DNA of 39,233 nt from an uncultured Bacilli bacterium (GCA_947599835.1 CANQFQ010000002.1:99402-138634); one strand, 5' to 3'. Counted from the stretch's first letter, positions 23,092 through 32,461 are shown. The notes: a model not told the origin generated them from the letters alone. A program made the numbers and translations.

Positions 23092-23826
23092 ATGAATGCT
23101 TACTTTGATTTATCCATTTTGGTTCATAGTCTTATTTCTATCGTTTCATTAAGGTTATCTTTAGTGATTTGTGACCGCAAAAGTTCTTATTCTTATCAAA
23201 CAAATCACTTTTTTTTAACCTTAATTGCTTATGTCTTCAATTTGTATTATATCCCTTATATTTTTCTTTTTTATTCGATTTTAAGAATTGGAATTGTCAG
23301 TCTATGGAAACAGCAATATTTCAAAGTAGAAATCATTACACTAGGGTATTATTGGCTGAATATTGCCTTTTTATTATTAGTCGGAGGGACTTTTATTTAT
23401 GATGGCATTTTATTGATTAATCGGCCTATTGCAACGTTGTTTGTATTGATTTTACCGATAATTTCAATTATTTTATTTCTTTTTGAAAGACAATTACAGC
23501 GGGCCATTCGGAAACATCAATACATCTGCAAAGCCACCCTAATGATCGATCATCAATCCTTTCACATTCAAGGTTATTATGATAGTGGAAATTTTGCTTA
23601 TCATAAAGATTTACCGGTCATTTTTGTCAATTTTGAGTTCCCCACCTCGTGCATTCAAGAAGAAATTAAAATCCAAGGATTAGGAAAAAATAAAATGACT
23701 TATTTCGGTACTAAAGCTACGTTATATCTACATCGCAAGACCTATGCTTGTTATGTTATTTCTAATCCTCATTTGGTATTAACGCATCAGTGCAATTGTT
23801 TATTAAATTTAGAATTGTTTCATTAG
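23092..23826 (+). CDS. spoIIGA: Sporulation sigma-E processing aspartic protease
   Basis: 244 aa. Five hydrophobic membrane segments in the first ~135 residues, then a cytoplasmic/septal protease domain with the catalytic motif DSGN at 164-167 in GYYDSGNFAY. This matches SpoIIGA, which removes the pro-sequence of SigE in the mother cell in response to the forespore signal SpoIIR. Shorter than the B. subtilis protein (about 309 aa). Immediately upstream of sigE (12-nt gap), the standard arrangement. Confidence 0.88.
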   Translation: MNAYFDLSILVHSLISIVSLRLSLVICDRKSSYSYQTNHFFLTLIAYVFNLYYIPYIFLFYSILRIGIVSLWKQQYFKVEIITLGYYWLNIAFLLLVGGTFIYDGILLINRPIATLFVLILPIISIILFLFERQLQRAIRKHQYICKATLMIDHQSFHIQGYYDSGNFAYHKDLPVIFVNFEFPTSCIQEEIKIQGLGKNKMTYFGTKATLYLHRKTYACYVISNPHLVLTHQCNCLLNLELFH

Positions 23827-23838
23827 AGGAGAAAGATT

Positions 23839-24543
23839 ATGTTAAAATCAATTATTCAATTTTTTAAGAAAATTTTTCATTTAAGTCAAGAGGAAAACCT
23901 TACTTATTACATTAATGGAAGTGATACGTTGCCACCGCCATTAACGAAAGAAGAAGAGGCGGAATTATTTTTAATGTATCAAAAAGGAAGTTTAGAAGCT
24001 CGAAATAAATTAATCGAACATAATTTAAGACTCGTCGTTTATGTTGCTAAAAAATATGAAGTAAATACGACGAATTTAGAAGATTTAATTAGCATTGGAT
24101 GTTTAGGACTGATTAAAGCGATATCCACCTTTGATGCCAATAAAAACTTTAAATTGGCAACTTATGCGAGTCGATGTATTGAAAATGAAATCTTAATGCA
24201 TTTAAGAAAAAAAAGTAAACAAAAATTGGAAGTTTCTTTAGATGAGCCTTTAAATATTGATTATGATGGGAATGAATTATTATTATCGGATATCTTATCC
24301 AATAGTGAGGATTCATTCATTGGCGATATTGAAGATAATGAAAAAAGAAAATCCATGTACGAAGCCATCGAAATGCTAAAAGATCGAGAAAAAGAGATTA
24401 TTAAATTGCGTTATGGACTTGATACGGGAGTTGAAAAAACCCAAAAAGAAGTGGCTGAAATGTTAGATATTTCACAATCCTACATTTCCCGATTAGAAAA
24501 AAGAATTATCAAAAAACTTCAAAATAAAGTGAGTAAACCTTAA
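23839..24543 (+). CDS. sigE: Pro-sigma-E, early mother-cell sigma factor
   Basis: 234 aa, sigma-70 family. An N-terminal amphipathic pro-sequence (about residues 1-27, with IIQFFKKIF) precedes the conserved YYINGSDTLPPPL segment typical of SigE. Region 2: NLRLVVYVAKKYE and DLISIGCLGLIKA, then LATYASRCIENEILM; region 4: REKEIIKLRYGL and ISQSYISRLEKR. RBS GAGGAGAAAG. It should be activated by the SpoIIGA upstream and then drive spoVD and, by the promoter match at 6433-6461, the recombination operon of the spoVD element. Confidence 0.95.
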   Translation: MLKSIIQFFKKIFHLSQEENLTYYINGSDTLPPPLTKEEEAELFLMYQKGSLEARNKLIEHNLRLVVYVAKKYEVNTTNLEDLISIGCLGLIKAISTFDANKNFKLATYASRCIENEILMHLRKKSKQKLEVSLDEPLNIDYDGNELLLSDILSNSEDSFIGDIEDNEKRKSMYEAIEMLKDREKEIIKLRYGLDTGVEKTQKEVAEMLDISQSYISRLEKRIIKKLQNKVSKP

Positions 24544-24580
24544 CAAAATTTGGTAAATCGATTAAAAATATAAAAATCGG

Positions 24581-24607
24581 AAAACCTCTTATTTAGGAGG
24601 TTTTTTT
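24581..24607 (+). promoter_or_regulatory. Hairpin that is both sigE terminator and sequesters the sigG RBS
   Basis: AAAACCTC (24581-24588) pairs with GAGGTTTT (24597-24604), followed by T up to the ATG at 24608. The sigG ribosome-binding site AGGAGG (24595-24600) is largely within the right arm. Read-through RNA from sigE would therefore either end here or have its sigG RBS blocked, while an RNA starting near 24590-24595 would not. The equivalent block is known between sigE and sigG of B. subtilis. Confidence 0.75.
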
Positions 24608-25381
24608 ATGCAGCAAAAAGTCACCATTACAGGATTAGATACCTCTAAAATTCAAGTTTTAAGTCGAAAAAATTGTCGACAATTATTAATCGATTATCAT
24701 CATGGCGATCGTACCGCTAAAGACAAACTAGTGATGGGAAACTTAAAATTAATTTTAAGTGTTCTTAAAAAATGCAATATTCCTGCGCGAATTGATATCA
24801 ATGATGTTTTTCAAATTGGAGTCATTGGTTTAATTAAAGCTATTGATAACTTTAATTTAGAAATGGATGTGAGTTTCTCCACCTATGCCATTCCCATGAT
24901 TTTAGGTGAGATTAAACGCTATTTGAGAGACAGTACCCAACTTAAAGTTTCTAGACAAATTAAAGATATTGCTTATAAAATTTTAAAATGTAAAGAAAAT
25001 TATATTGCCACGCATGGAAAAGAACCCACGCTCGAAGAAATTTCAAAAATTTTAGAAATTCCAGAAGTCGATCTATTTGAAGCGATGAATTCCATTAATT
25101 CTGTCGTTTCCATTTTTGATCCGATTTATACCGAAAATGGAGAATCGATTTCCATCATTGATCAATTAAGTGATGAAATTGATTATGGACAAAGAATTGC
25201 GAATTATACAGCGTTATATGATGGATTAAATCGCCTTTCCACTCTACAAAAGAAAATTATTCAAAAAAGATATTATGATGGACTGACCCAGTTTGAAATT
25301 GCCAATGAGCTTGCGATTTCTCAAGCTCAAGTATCGCGTTTAGAAAAAAGTGCAATTTCTGAACTAAAAAAAAGATTTTAA
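24608..25381 (+). CDS. sigG: Forespore sigma factor SigG
   Basis: 257 aa. The N-terminal VTITGLDTSKIQVL matches the SigG-specific segment. Region 2: NLKLILSVL and DVFQIGVIGLIKAIDNF, then SFSTYAIPMILGEIKRYLRD, a SigF/SigG hallmark; region 3: KEPTLEEISKILEI; region 4: GLTQFEIANELAISQAQVSRLEKSA. Directs late forespore genes. I found no convincing sigma-F promoter in the 64-nt gap after sigE (closest: GATTA, 14 nt, GGAAAACCT). Confidence 0.95.
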   Translation: MQQKVTITGLDTSKIQVLSRKNCRQLLIDYHHGDRTAKDKLVMGNLKLILSVLKKCNIPARIDINDVFQIGVIGLIKAIDNFNLEMDVSFSTYAIPMILGEIKRYLRDSTQLKVSRQIKDIAYKILKCKENYIATHGKEPTLEEISKILEIPEVDLFEAMNSINSVVSIFDPIYTENGESISIIDQLSDEIDYGQRIANYTALYDGLNRLSTLQKKIIQKRYYDGLTQFEIANELAISQAQVSRLEKSAISELKKRF

Positions 25382-25404
25382 CATATCTTGTAGTAGGTGA
25401 TGGA

Positions 25405-25650
25405 ATGGAACTTTTAGAATTGTTACATAAATTAGTCATGAATCAACAAAATGGCGAAAAATTAGGATATATTGTGGATTTTATCATTGATTTTAAAACG
25501 GCGACAATCCAATCCATCATTCTCTCTAAAAACAAGCCTATTTATTTGTTTTCCAAACATAATTTGTTATCCTCTTCCTTAATTACGATTCCATGGCAGA
25601 GGATTGTTTTAATAGGCGTAGACGTAATTTTAGTTGATATTAAAAATTAA
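25405..25650 (+). CDS. ylmC: YlmC/YmxH family sporulation protein (PRC-barrel)
   Basis: 81-aa beta-rich protein: LGYIVDFIIDFKTATIQSIIL then ITIPWQRIVLIGVDVILVDI, the pattern of the PRC-barrel YlmC/YmxH family. It follows sigG in many spore-formers, as here (23-nt gap), and probably shares its transcript. RBS TAGGTGATGGA. Molecular role is not established. Confidence 0.85.
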   Translation: MELLELLHKLVMNQQNGEKLGYIVDFIIDFKTATIQSIILSKNKPIYLFSKHNLLSSSLITIPWQRIVLIGVDVILVDIKN

Positions 25651-25663
25651 AATGTCTTATAAT
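25634..25663 (+). promoter_or_regulatory. Sigma-A promoter of sepF
   Basis: TTGATA (25634-25639), 18-nt spacer, TATAAT (25658-25663); it overlaps the end of ylmC and gives sepF growth-phase expression independent of the sporulation genes. Confidence 0.75.
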
Positions 25664-25680
25664 ATTAGACGGTGAGAATT

Positions 25681-26199
25681 ATGGGCAAAATTAGAGATTT
25701 TTTATTTCCTACAAAAGAAAAAGATACTTTTGAAACGACCACAACCAACGTGAATGAAATCAATACCAACAAGCCAATCATTTCTTCTGCGACCATTTTA
25801 GATGATGATGCCTTTCAATCCTCTGGGGTTCATCGTCTTCCACCCCAAGAAACATTACAAAACGAAGAAAATCATGCAACTAGTGAAACAGCTTTGAACA
25901 CGAATGAAAATCTTCTCAATCCAACCTTTCAAGAAAAAGATGAAGAGGCGACTTTAACCAATACCATTACGATTCATAATATTCCTCAAATTTATAAACC
26001 TAAGGCTTTTGCAGAAGTTGAAGAATTAGGCTTAAAATTACTCGAAGGTAAACCAATTATTGTCTCTTTAGTAGATACCGACAGAGAAATTTCTAGACGC
26101 ATTTGTGACTTTTTAAATGGCCTTTGTTTTGCATTAAATGGTTCTGTTGAAAAAGTAGAAAAGAGAATTTATTTATTTTCTCCAACCAAAGATGAATAA
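25681..26199 (+). CDS. sepF: Cell division protein SepF
   Basis: 172 aa from ATG 25681 (GGTGAGA upstream; a GTG at 25672 is inside that RBS). The N-terminal MGKIRDFLFP is a short amphipathic membrane-targeting helix; residues ~15-95 are an acidic, Asn/Thr-rich linker; the C-terminal SepF core runs from ITIHNIPQIY through AFAEVEELGLKLLEGKPIIVSL and RRICDFLNGLCFALNG to RIYLFSP. SepF polymerises into rings and ties FtsZ to the membrane. The linker is unusually long. Confidence 0.9.
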   Translation: MGKIRDFLFPTKEKDTFETTTTNVNEINTNKPIISSATILDDDAFQSSGVHRLPPQETLQNEENHATSETALNTNENLLNPTFQEKDEEATLTNTITIHNIPQIYKPKAFAEVEELGLKLLEGKPIIVSLVDTDREISRRICDFLNGLCFALNGSVEKVEKRIYLFSPTKDE

Positions 26200-26237
26200 G
26201 GTTGCAACGTAAACGAAAAAATTTTTTCATTTGCTTT

Positions 26238-26291
26238 GCCTTTAAAAAACGGTGTCGATAAACAACTGTTTTTAAGGGCTTTTTTATTTTT
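26238..26291 (+). terminator. Terminator after sepF
   Basis: A long stem (26238-26253 with 26265-26279, one bulge) ends in GGGC and a run of T. Strong. The rest of 26200-26470 shows no gene and no convincing promoter. Confidence 0.85.
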
Positions 26292-26470
26292 ATGAAGCAA
26301 GTTGATCTTTATTGCTTGACCCTCGTGAAAATACGTTATTTTCTAGTGTTTGTCTCCCTCATGTGTTAAAATATCAAATAGATACAAAAAAATAGAATGT
26401 ACCAAAATGTTTTGAAGCAAGGAGTTTTCATTTGATGGCATTCTTATAAGATATTAGAAGAGGTAGTAAC

Positions 26471-27322
26471 ATGAAAATTTTACATCAACTTGCCGTAGGA
26501 TTCAAAAGGATTTTTATAGGACGTTCCATACCGCGTGTATCGGGTCAAAAATCCTATGGGAATCAGGGTGAAAATGATTTTTTAAACGACTTACGCGCAT
26601 CACTTCCAGAGGCAGTCATCAAAAGTCATGTCATGGTCGAAACAAACAAAGGTAGATGTGAAATCGATGCCTTAGTGAGGTACAATAACAAGCTATTTCT
26701 TATTGAAGTCAAGCATTGGAAGGGTGTTCTTATTGAAAATGAAGGATATTTTATCTCAAAAAAAGAAGATCCATATACTGCTGAAATTTATACTAAAGAA
26801 GTTAAATCCCCATTTCATCAAATCAAGCGGCAAGCTTACTTACTTAAAGAAATGACACATTCCAATCCATGGCTGAATACCCTTGTATTTTTTTTTGATT
26901 GTGAGCAGGTCAATGCCAGTGATGCCAATGTTTGGTTTGATGATTTTTATCAACTTGTCGAATACATCAAAAACGATGGAAAAAGTTCTTCTTTGGAAGA
27001 AATAGACAAATGCCTTTTTGAATGCAAAACAGCAGATTATATCTATGCTTCAGCCCTTTTTGGTGAGAAAAATCTACACTGCATTATTGACCCTTCTTCC
27101 TTAATTTTTGATTGTTCAGGAAGAAAAATAACGAAAGATGACATCAAGAAAATTAAAATCGAACATCATTTTTCTTATGATGATGTGATAATTGTACTAA
27201 AAACGAGTGAAATTTTAACAACGACGATAGAAAATGGTTCTATTCGCGTGCTTGATAATGGCGTATATCATACATATGCGCTAGCTAAAATCAAATGGAT
27301 TTGGATTGGTGATGCATCATAA
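26471..27322 (+). CDS. NERD-domain protein (nuclease-related)
   Basis: 283 aa. An N-terminal basic segment is followed by the NERD domain: GNQGENDFLNDL (31-41), EIDALV with Asp66, and LIEVKHWKG with Glu79 and Lys81, the D-ExK pattern of restriction-like nucleases. The C-terminal ~150 residues (beginning WFDDFYQLVEYI) are not recognised and may carry a small beta domain at the end. NERD proteins are thought to process or bind nucleic acid; no direct evidence here. It is a single-gene unit between two terminator/regulator regions; RBS AGAGGTAG. Confidence 0.8.
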   Translation: MKILHQLAVGFKRIFIGRSIPRVSGQKSYGNQGENDFLNDLRASLPEAVIKSHVMVETNKGRCEIDALVRYNNKLFLIEVKHWKGVLIENEGYFISKKEDPYTAEIYTKEVKSPFHQIKRQAYLLKEMTHSNPWLNTLVFFFDCEQVNASDANVWFDDFYQLVEYIKNDGKSSSLEEIDKCLFECKTADYIYASALFGEKNLHCIIDPSSLIFDCSGRKITKDDIKKIKIEHHFSYDDVIIVLKTSEILTTTIENGSIRVLDNGVYHTYALAKIKWIWIGDAS

Positions 27323-27438
27323 ATTCATCCAAAAAAAGCAAGCATTAAAAATCGACACATGATTTGTGGTTTGTTTTAAAGCCATAAGGTTTAGATTTGA
27401 AGCAAAAAAAGATGATTTTTTTCAGGTTTCTTTTTATA

Positions 27439-27467
27439 TTGTAAATATAAAAAAAATATGGTATGAT
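27439..27467 (+). promoter_or_regulatory. Promoter of the ileS operon
   Basis: TTGTAA (27439-27444), 17-nt spacer, TATGAT (27462-27467); it precedes the T-box leader, with a start expected near 27474. Confidence 0.7.
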
Positions 27468-27474
27468 TTAATAA

Positions 27475-27697
27475 ACACAAAGAAAAAGACAAGAATTTTA
27501 TGAATCATTGATAGAGATCTATTGGTGGGTGGAAAATAGAATTATATCATAAAATTTATCCCTTTGGAGTGGCAATCTGAATGTGAATTGTAAGAAAGAC
27601 GTTTGTTGCGTTAAAACAAAAAAAGTGCATATTACGTTTGTAATATGAATTAAGGTGGTACCGCGTAATTTACGTCCTTAAATAAGGACGTTTTTTT
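27475..27697 (+). promoter_or_regulatory. T-box riboswitch (isoleucine) controlling ileS
   Basis: Contains the T-box core AATTAAGGTGGTACCGCG (27648-27665), which pairs with the tRNA acceptor end, followed by the terminator ACGTCCTT/AAGGACGT (27672-27691) and seven T. Uncharged tRNA-Ile would favour the antiterminator and allow ileS transcription. A hairpin with GGTGGGTGGAA in its loop lies near 27519-27539; the likely specifier is the ATC (Ile) at 27546-27548, though I placed it by eye. Confidence 0.9.
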
Positions 27698-27717
27698 ATC
27701 AAAAGGAGAAGATCATT

Positions 27718-30459
27718 ATGGACTATAAAGACACTTTAACATTACCTAAAACGGATTTTGAAATGAGAGGAAATTTACCTATCAAAGAGCCGAAAATACA
27801 ACAAAGATGGAAAGAAATGCATTTATATGAACAAATTCTTGATTCAAATGATCAAAGAAATGCTTTTTATTTGCATGATGGTCCTCCTTATGCAAATGGA
27901 AATATGCATGTAGGTCATGCCTTAAATAAAACCTTAAAAGATATTGTTGTGCGTTACAAATCCATGAAAGGTTACTATTCCCCTTTAATTCATGGCTGGG
28001 ATACCCATGGAATGCCAATTGAAGTAGCTTTGCAAAAAAAAGGATATAGCATTAAAAATGTATCGGTAACTGAATTTTGCAATCGTTGTGCCGCTTTTGC
28101 AGACGAACAAGTCAATATCCAAAGAGAACAAATTCGGCGCTTAGGGGTTTTAGGTGATCTAGATCAACCTTACTTGACAAAAAATAATGATTTTGTCGCT
28201 AAACAAATCGAAATCTTTTCTAAAATGGCCTTAGAAGGTTATATTTATAAAGGATTAAAAACGGTTTATTGGTCTCCATCGAGCCAAACCGCTTTAGCAG
28301 AAGCTGAAATTGAATACTATGATGTAGAATCTTATAGTATTTATGTAGCATTTAAAGTTTGTAATGGAAAAAAGATTTTAGATAACGATACCTCTTTTAT
28401 TATTTGGACGACGACCCCATGGACCATTCCAAGCAATTTGGCTATCTGTTTAAATCCGAATTTAGTCTATGGTTTATATCAAACCGATAAAGGTAAATTT
28501 GTTGTTTGTGTGACTTTAATGGATCACTTGGTTCAAGAATTAGGCTTCAAAGATGTGCAATTACTTCAACAATTCAAAGGCAAAGAATTAGAAGGGATTG
28601 TGACGCGTCACCCTCTCTATCATCGCGATTCGCCAATTATTTTAGGAAATCATGTTACCGATGATAGTGGTACGGGATGTGTTCATACGGCTCCAGGGCA
28701 TGGTGAAGATGACTTTGTTGTAGGTTGTCAATATCATTTACCTCCTTATTGTCCTGTCGATGAAAAGGGCTATTATACAAGTGAAGTGGGCCCCAAATTA
28801 GAACATCGCTTCTATGAAGAAGGTAATGAAATTGTCATTCAAATGCTGACCGAATGTCATGCCTTATTAAAAGTCAGTCAATTTGTTCATAGTTATCCGC
28901 ATGACTGGCGGACGAAAAAGCCTTTGATCTATCGAGCAACGCCTCAATGGTTTGCTTCCATCGATAAAATTCGTAATGGACTTTTAGATGAAATAAAGAA
29001 AGTGCATTGGTATCCAAGTTGGGGCGAAGTAAGAATGCATAATATGATCAAAGACCGAACCGATTGGTGTATTTCTAGACAACGGAGTTGGGGAGTACCG
29101 ATTCCTGTCATTTATAATGAAGATGATTCACCGATTCTTGAAAAAGAAGTCTTTGATCACATTGTTCATTTATTTTATGAAAAAGGTGCCAATGTTTGGC
29201 ATGAATTAAGTGCTAAAGAATTACTTCCAGAAGGCTATCATAATGCAAAATCTCCGCACGATCAATTTAAAAAAGAAACCGATATTATGGATGTTTGGTT
29301 TGATAGTGGTTCTAGTAGTATCACTGTTTTTGAAAAAAATTATCATACCTATCCAGCCGATTTATATTTTGAAGGTTTTGACCAATATCGTGGTTGGTTT
29401 AATTCTTCTTTAATTATTGGTACTGCCATCAATCATGTTGCACCTTATAAAACGGTGGTTTCACATGGATTTATTTTAGATGGTGAAGGAAGAAAAATGT
29501 CTAAATCGTTAAAAAACACTTTAGATCCTAATGTTTTAATTCAAAAATATGGAGCGGATGTTTTAAGATTATGGGTAGCAAGTTCGAATTATCAAGAAGA
29601 TATCCGAATTAGTGAAAATATTATTCAACAAGCTGCTGAAATGTATAAAAACATTCGAAATAAATTTAAATTTATGTTAGGTAATCTAGCGGATTTTAAT
29701 CCACAAAAAGATATTCAAAAAGAATTAACTTTAGTGGATCTTGGTATCATTGCCTTACTTGAAAAAACCATTCATGATGGTTTGAATTTTTATGAAGAAT
29801 ATCAATTTAATAATGTTTTAACGAGTGTTGTGAACTTTTTAACCATTCATTTGAGTGGATTTTATTTAGATATGGCAAAAGATATTTTATATTGTGATCA
29901 AAAAGATGGCTTACGTCGTCGACAAGTACAAACCGTTATTTATTATGTAGTTCAAGAACTCAATAAACTCTTAGCGCCGATCATTCCACATACGACAGAA
30001 GAAATTTATGACCATTTTGTAGGAAAGCGAAAACCATCCATTCACTTGGAAAAATATGATTATCCTTTACATTTAGATCATCCTATTTTAAATCATGCAC
30101 TAAATCAATATGAACGCATCATGAAAGTGAGAAGTGATGTCTTGAAAGCCTTAGAAGAAAAAAGAACGAGTAAAGAAATTGGTTCGTCATTGGATGCCAA
30201 AGTCTATCTTGGATTTGTCAATGAACAAGATAAAGCTTTATTTGCCACTTTTGATCAAAGAACGTTGAATCAAATCTTTATTGTAAGCGAAGTGATTTTA
30301 GTGTCTGATGTTCAAGATTTAACCTTGTATGAATGTGCCTATGTAAAGGTGGTTAACCATCCAGGCGTAAAATGTGAAAGATGTTGGAATCATGTAGATG
30401 AAGAACAACTCTGTGAAGGACATTTATGTCAACGTTGCTATGATGTTTTAAAGGATTAA
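27718..30459 (+). CDS. ileS: Isoleucyl-tRNA synthetase
   Basis: 913-aa class I synthetase. HVGH (64-67) is the HIGH signature, KMSKS is at 593-597, the editing (CP1) domain contains the WTTTPWTIPSN and GTGCVHTAPGHGEDD segments, and the C-terminal zinc finger CERCW...CQRCY closes the protein. Length is typical. RBS AAGGAGAAG. First gene of a run of closely spaced genes (lspA starts 4 nt later). Confidence 0.98.
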   Translation: MDYKDTLTLPKTDFEMRGNLPIKEPKIQQRWKEMHLYEQILDSNDQRNAFYLHDGPPYANGNMHVGHALNKTLKDIVVRYKSMKGYYSPLIHGWDTHGMPIEVALQKKGYSIKNVSVTEFCNRCAAFADEQVNIQREQIRRLGVLGDLDQPYLTKNNDFVAKQIEIFSKMALEGYIYKGLKTVYWSPSSQTALAEAEIEYYDVESYSIYVAFKVCNGKKILDNDTSFIIWTTTPWTIPSNLAICLNPNLVYGLYQTDKGKFVVCVTLMDHLVQELGFKDVQLLQQFKGKELEGIVTRHPLYHRDSPIILGNHVTDDSGTGCVHTAPGHGEDDFVVGCQYHLPPYCPVDEKGYYTSEVGPKLEHRFYEEGNEIVIQMLTECHALLKVSQFVHSYPHDWRTKKPLIYRATPQWFASIDKIRNGLLDEIKKVHWYPSWGEVRMHNMIKDRTDWCISRQRSWGVPIPVIYNEDDSPILEKEVFDHIVHLFYEKGANVWHELSAKELLPEGYHNAKSPHDQFKKETDIMDVWFDSGSSSITVFEKNYHTYPADLYFEGFDQYRGWFNSSLIIGTAINHVAPYKTVVSHGFILDGEGRKMSKSLKNTLDPNVLIQKYGADVLRLWVASSNYQEDIRISENIIQQAAEMYKNIRNKFKFMLGNLADFNPQKDIQKELTLVDLGIIALLEKTIHDGLNFYEEYQFNNVLTSVVNFLTIHLSGFYLDMAKDILYCDQKDGLRRRQVQTVIYYVVQELNKLLAPIIPHTTEEIYDHFVGKRKPSIHLEKYDYPLHLDHPILNHALNQYERIMKVRSDVLKALEEKRTSKEIGSSLDAKVYLGFVNEQDKALFATFDQRTLNQIFIVSEVILVSDVQDLTLYECAYVKVVNHPGVKCERCWNHVDEEQLCEGHLCQRCYDVLKD

Positions 30460-30462
30460 ATT

Positions 30463-31062
30463 ATGAAAGAAAAACTAAAAAAAATATTTTTAACTTATCA
30501 ATTATTAGCCATTCTTTTAATTGTGTTGGATCAATTGAGCAAAATTTTGGTTCGTCATTTTTTAGATGTCGATGAAGTCATCACGATCATTCCACATTTC
30601 TTTTATTTCACCCTTGTATATAATACCGGTGCGGCTTTTTCAGGATTTTCTAATTTGACCTGGATCTTAACTTTAATTAGTTTGATTTCTTGTGTGGGAC
30701 TTGAAATTTATCTCTTTAAAAATCAACAAAAAAAAGGTTGGTTAAAAGCCATCTTACTTGTTTTAATTGCGGGAGCGTTTGGCAATTTTATTGATCGGCT
30801 TATTTTTAAAAAAGTAACTGATTTTATCGGATTTATTATTTTCGGTTATCATTTTGCCATTTTCAATGTGGCGGATATTTGTGTTACCCTTTCTTGTATT
30901 GGGTTACTCATCTATGCTTTTGTGAGTCCAGAAAATCATTCAAAAAAAGAAAAAAAACTTTTAAATGATTCAAACAATGCCACTTCCTTTGATGCTTCTT
31001 TAGATGGACAAGAAAAAAATGCAGCGTCTGAAAATCATGAAGGTGAGCATCATGAATCCTGA
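30463..31062 (+). CDS. lspA: Lipoprotein signal peptidase (signal peptidase II) with long tail
   Basis: 199 aa; four membrane helices. NTGAAFS (54-60), GNFIDR (107-112), and the catalytic aspartates Asp120 (VTDFI) and Asp138 (FNVADI). Cleaves prolipoproteins such as the four lipoproteins encoded in this window. The family is usually 150-165 aa; here a ~45-residue hydrophilic tail (KKEKKLL...HEGEHHES) is added, and the rluD start lies inside the coding end of that tail. Confidence 0.95.
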   Translation: MKEKLKKIFLTYQLLAILLIVLDQLSKILVRHFLDVDEVITIIPHFFYFTLVYNTGAAFSGFSNLTWILTLISLISCVGLEIYLFKNQQKKGWLKAILLVLIAGAFGNFIDRLIFKKVTDFIGFIIFGYHFAIFNVADICVTLSCIGLLIYAFVSPENHSKKEKKLLNDSNNATSFDASLDGQEKNAASENHEGEHHES

Positions 31063-31987
31063 ATTAGAAGAATTAGATTATGATACCCTAAGGGTTCAAC
31101 CTGCACAACAAAATCTAAGATTAGATAAATGCATTACCGATAGAATGCCACAATTATCGAGAACATATATTCAAAGTTTGATCAAAGAGGGCTATATTTT
31201 AGTCAATCAAGAAAAAGTAAAACCTGCTTATCTTGTCAGCGTTCAAGACGTCATTTTGATTTTCCATAAACCAGCCAAAAATACATCGGTGTTACCCGAA
31301 AATCTTCCGATTCAAGTGGTGTATCAAGATCAAGATATTGCCATCATCGATAAAGAGGTTGGCATGGTGGTGCATCCTAGTGCTGGACATTATGAGCACA
31401 CTTTGGTTAATGCCTTGCTTTATCATATCAAGGATTTATCGACCATTAATGGCATCTATCGTCCTGGAATTGTGCATCGCTTAGATAAGGATACCAGTGG
31501 ATTATTAGTCGTAGCTAAAAATGATTTTGCGCATCAAAAATTAGCGCTTCAACTCAAAGATCATACGATGGCAAGAACCTATATTTGTTTAGTTAAAGGG
31601 GTCATGGAAACCAAAGCGGGTACGATTCAAACCATGATAGCAAGAGATGCCAAAAATCGATTAAAAAATGCGGTCGTGAAAGAAAATGGCAAACAAGCCA
31701 TTACGCACTTTGAAGTGATTCATCAATATGCGCAATATGCCCTCGTCAAATGCCATTTAGAAACAGGAAGGACCCATCAAATTCGGGTACATATGGATTT
31801 TATTCACCATCCTATTGTCAATGATCCTTTATATGGAGTAAACAATAAAATTCAATATTTCACAAATCAATTATTACATGCATGTGAATTAACCTTCATT
31901 CATCCAAGAACTGAACAAAAAATGACGTTTAAAAGTGAATTACCTACGTATTTTAAAGAAGCCTTAAAAACCATTAAGGAGGGATAA
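31052..31987 (+). CDS. rluD: Ribosomal large subunit pseudouridine synthase, RluD family
   Basis: 311 aa from ATG 31052, chosen for AAGGTGA just upstream; a longer reading from 31004 has no RBS. An N-terminal S4 RNA-binding domain (NLRLDKCITDRM) precedes the RluA-type catalytic domain with HRLDKDTSG, where Asp145 is the nucleophile-like residue. Probably modifies 23S rRNA helix 69. Overlaps lspA by 11 nt and is 2 nt from comEB. Confidence 0.92.
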   Translation: MNPELEELDYDTLRVQPAQQNLRLDKCITDRMPQLSRTYIQSLIKEGYILVNQEKVKPAYLVSVQDVILIFHKPAKNTSVLPENLPIQVVYQDQDIAIIDKEVGMVVHPSAGHYEHTLVNALLYHIKDLSTINGIYRPGIVHRLDKDTSGLLVVAKNDFAHQKLALQLKDHTMARTYICLVKGVMETKAGTIQTMIARDAKNRLKNAVVKENGKQAITHFEVIHQYAQYALVKCHLETGRTHQIRVHMDFIHHPIVNDPLYGVNNKIQYFTNQLLHACELTFIHPRTEQKMTFKSELPTYFKEALKTIKEG

Positions 31988-31989
31988 AT

Positions 31990-32460
31990 ATGGAAAAAGC
32001 CATTACTTGGGATCAATATTTTATGGGAATTGTTGCTTTGTCTGCTTTACGAAGCAAAGATCCAAACACAAAAGTGGGCGCTTGTATTGTATCTAAAAAT
32101 AAAAGAATCGTTGGCGTCGGTTATAATGGATTTCCTTATGGCTGTGAAGATGATGAATTTCCATGGCAAAAACAAGGAAATATGGTGGATACCAAATATC
32201 CTTATGTTGTACATGCTGAATTAAATGCCATTTTAAATAGTATTAAAGATTTAGAAGGATGTACGATTTATGTTTCCTTATTCCCATGTCATGAATGTGT
32301 CAAAGCCATCATTCAAAGTGGAATTAAAGAAATTGTCTATTGCGATGATAAATACAAGGGCACCGAAAGTGATATTGCCGCTAAAAAAATGTTAACAGCC
32401 GCCCATATCAAAATTCGAAAAATTGCCCCGGTTCAAATTGTGTTTAAAGAAGGAGACTAA
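31990..32460 (+). CDS. comEB: dCMP deaminase (ComEB family)
   Basis: 156 aa; converts dCMP to dUMP for thymidylate synthesis. Zinc and catalytic residues: His75-Ala-Glu77 and PCHEC with Cys100 and Cys103. The extra residues around GCEDDEFPWQ are usual in dCMP deaminases. ATG follows rluD by 2 nt, with AGGAGGG at the end of rluD as RBS. Confidence 0.92.
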   Translation: MEKAITWDQYFMGIVALSALRSKDPNTKVGACIVSKNKRIVGVGYNGFPYGCEDDEFPWQKQGNMVDTKYPYVVHAELNAILNSIKDLEGCTIYVSLFPCHECVKAIIQSGIKEIVYCDDKYKGTESDIAAKKMLTAAHIKIRKIAPVQIVFKEGD

Positions 32461-32461
32461 C

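Noticed and set aside
24560..24588. Sigma-F promoter for sigG (GATTA, 14 nt, GGAAAACCT)
   Set aside because: Spacing and several bases differ from consensus; kept only as a remark.
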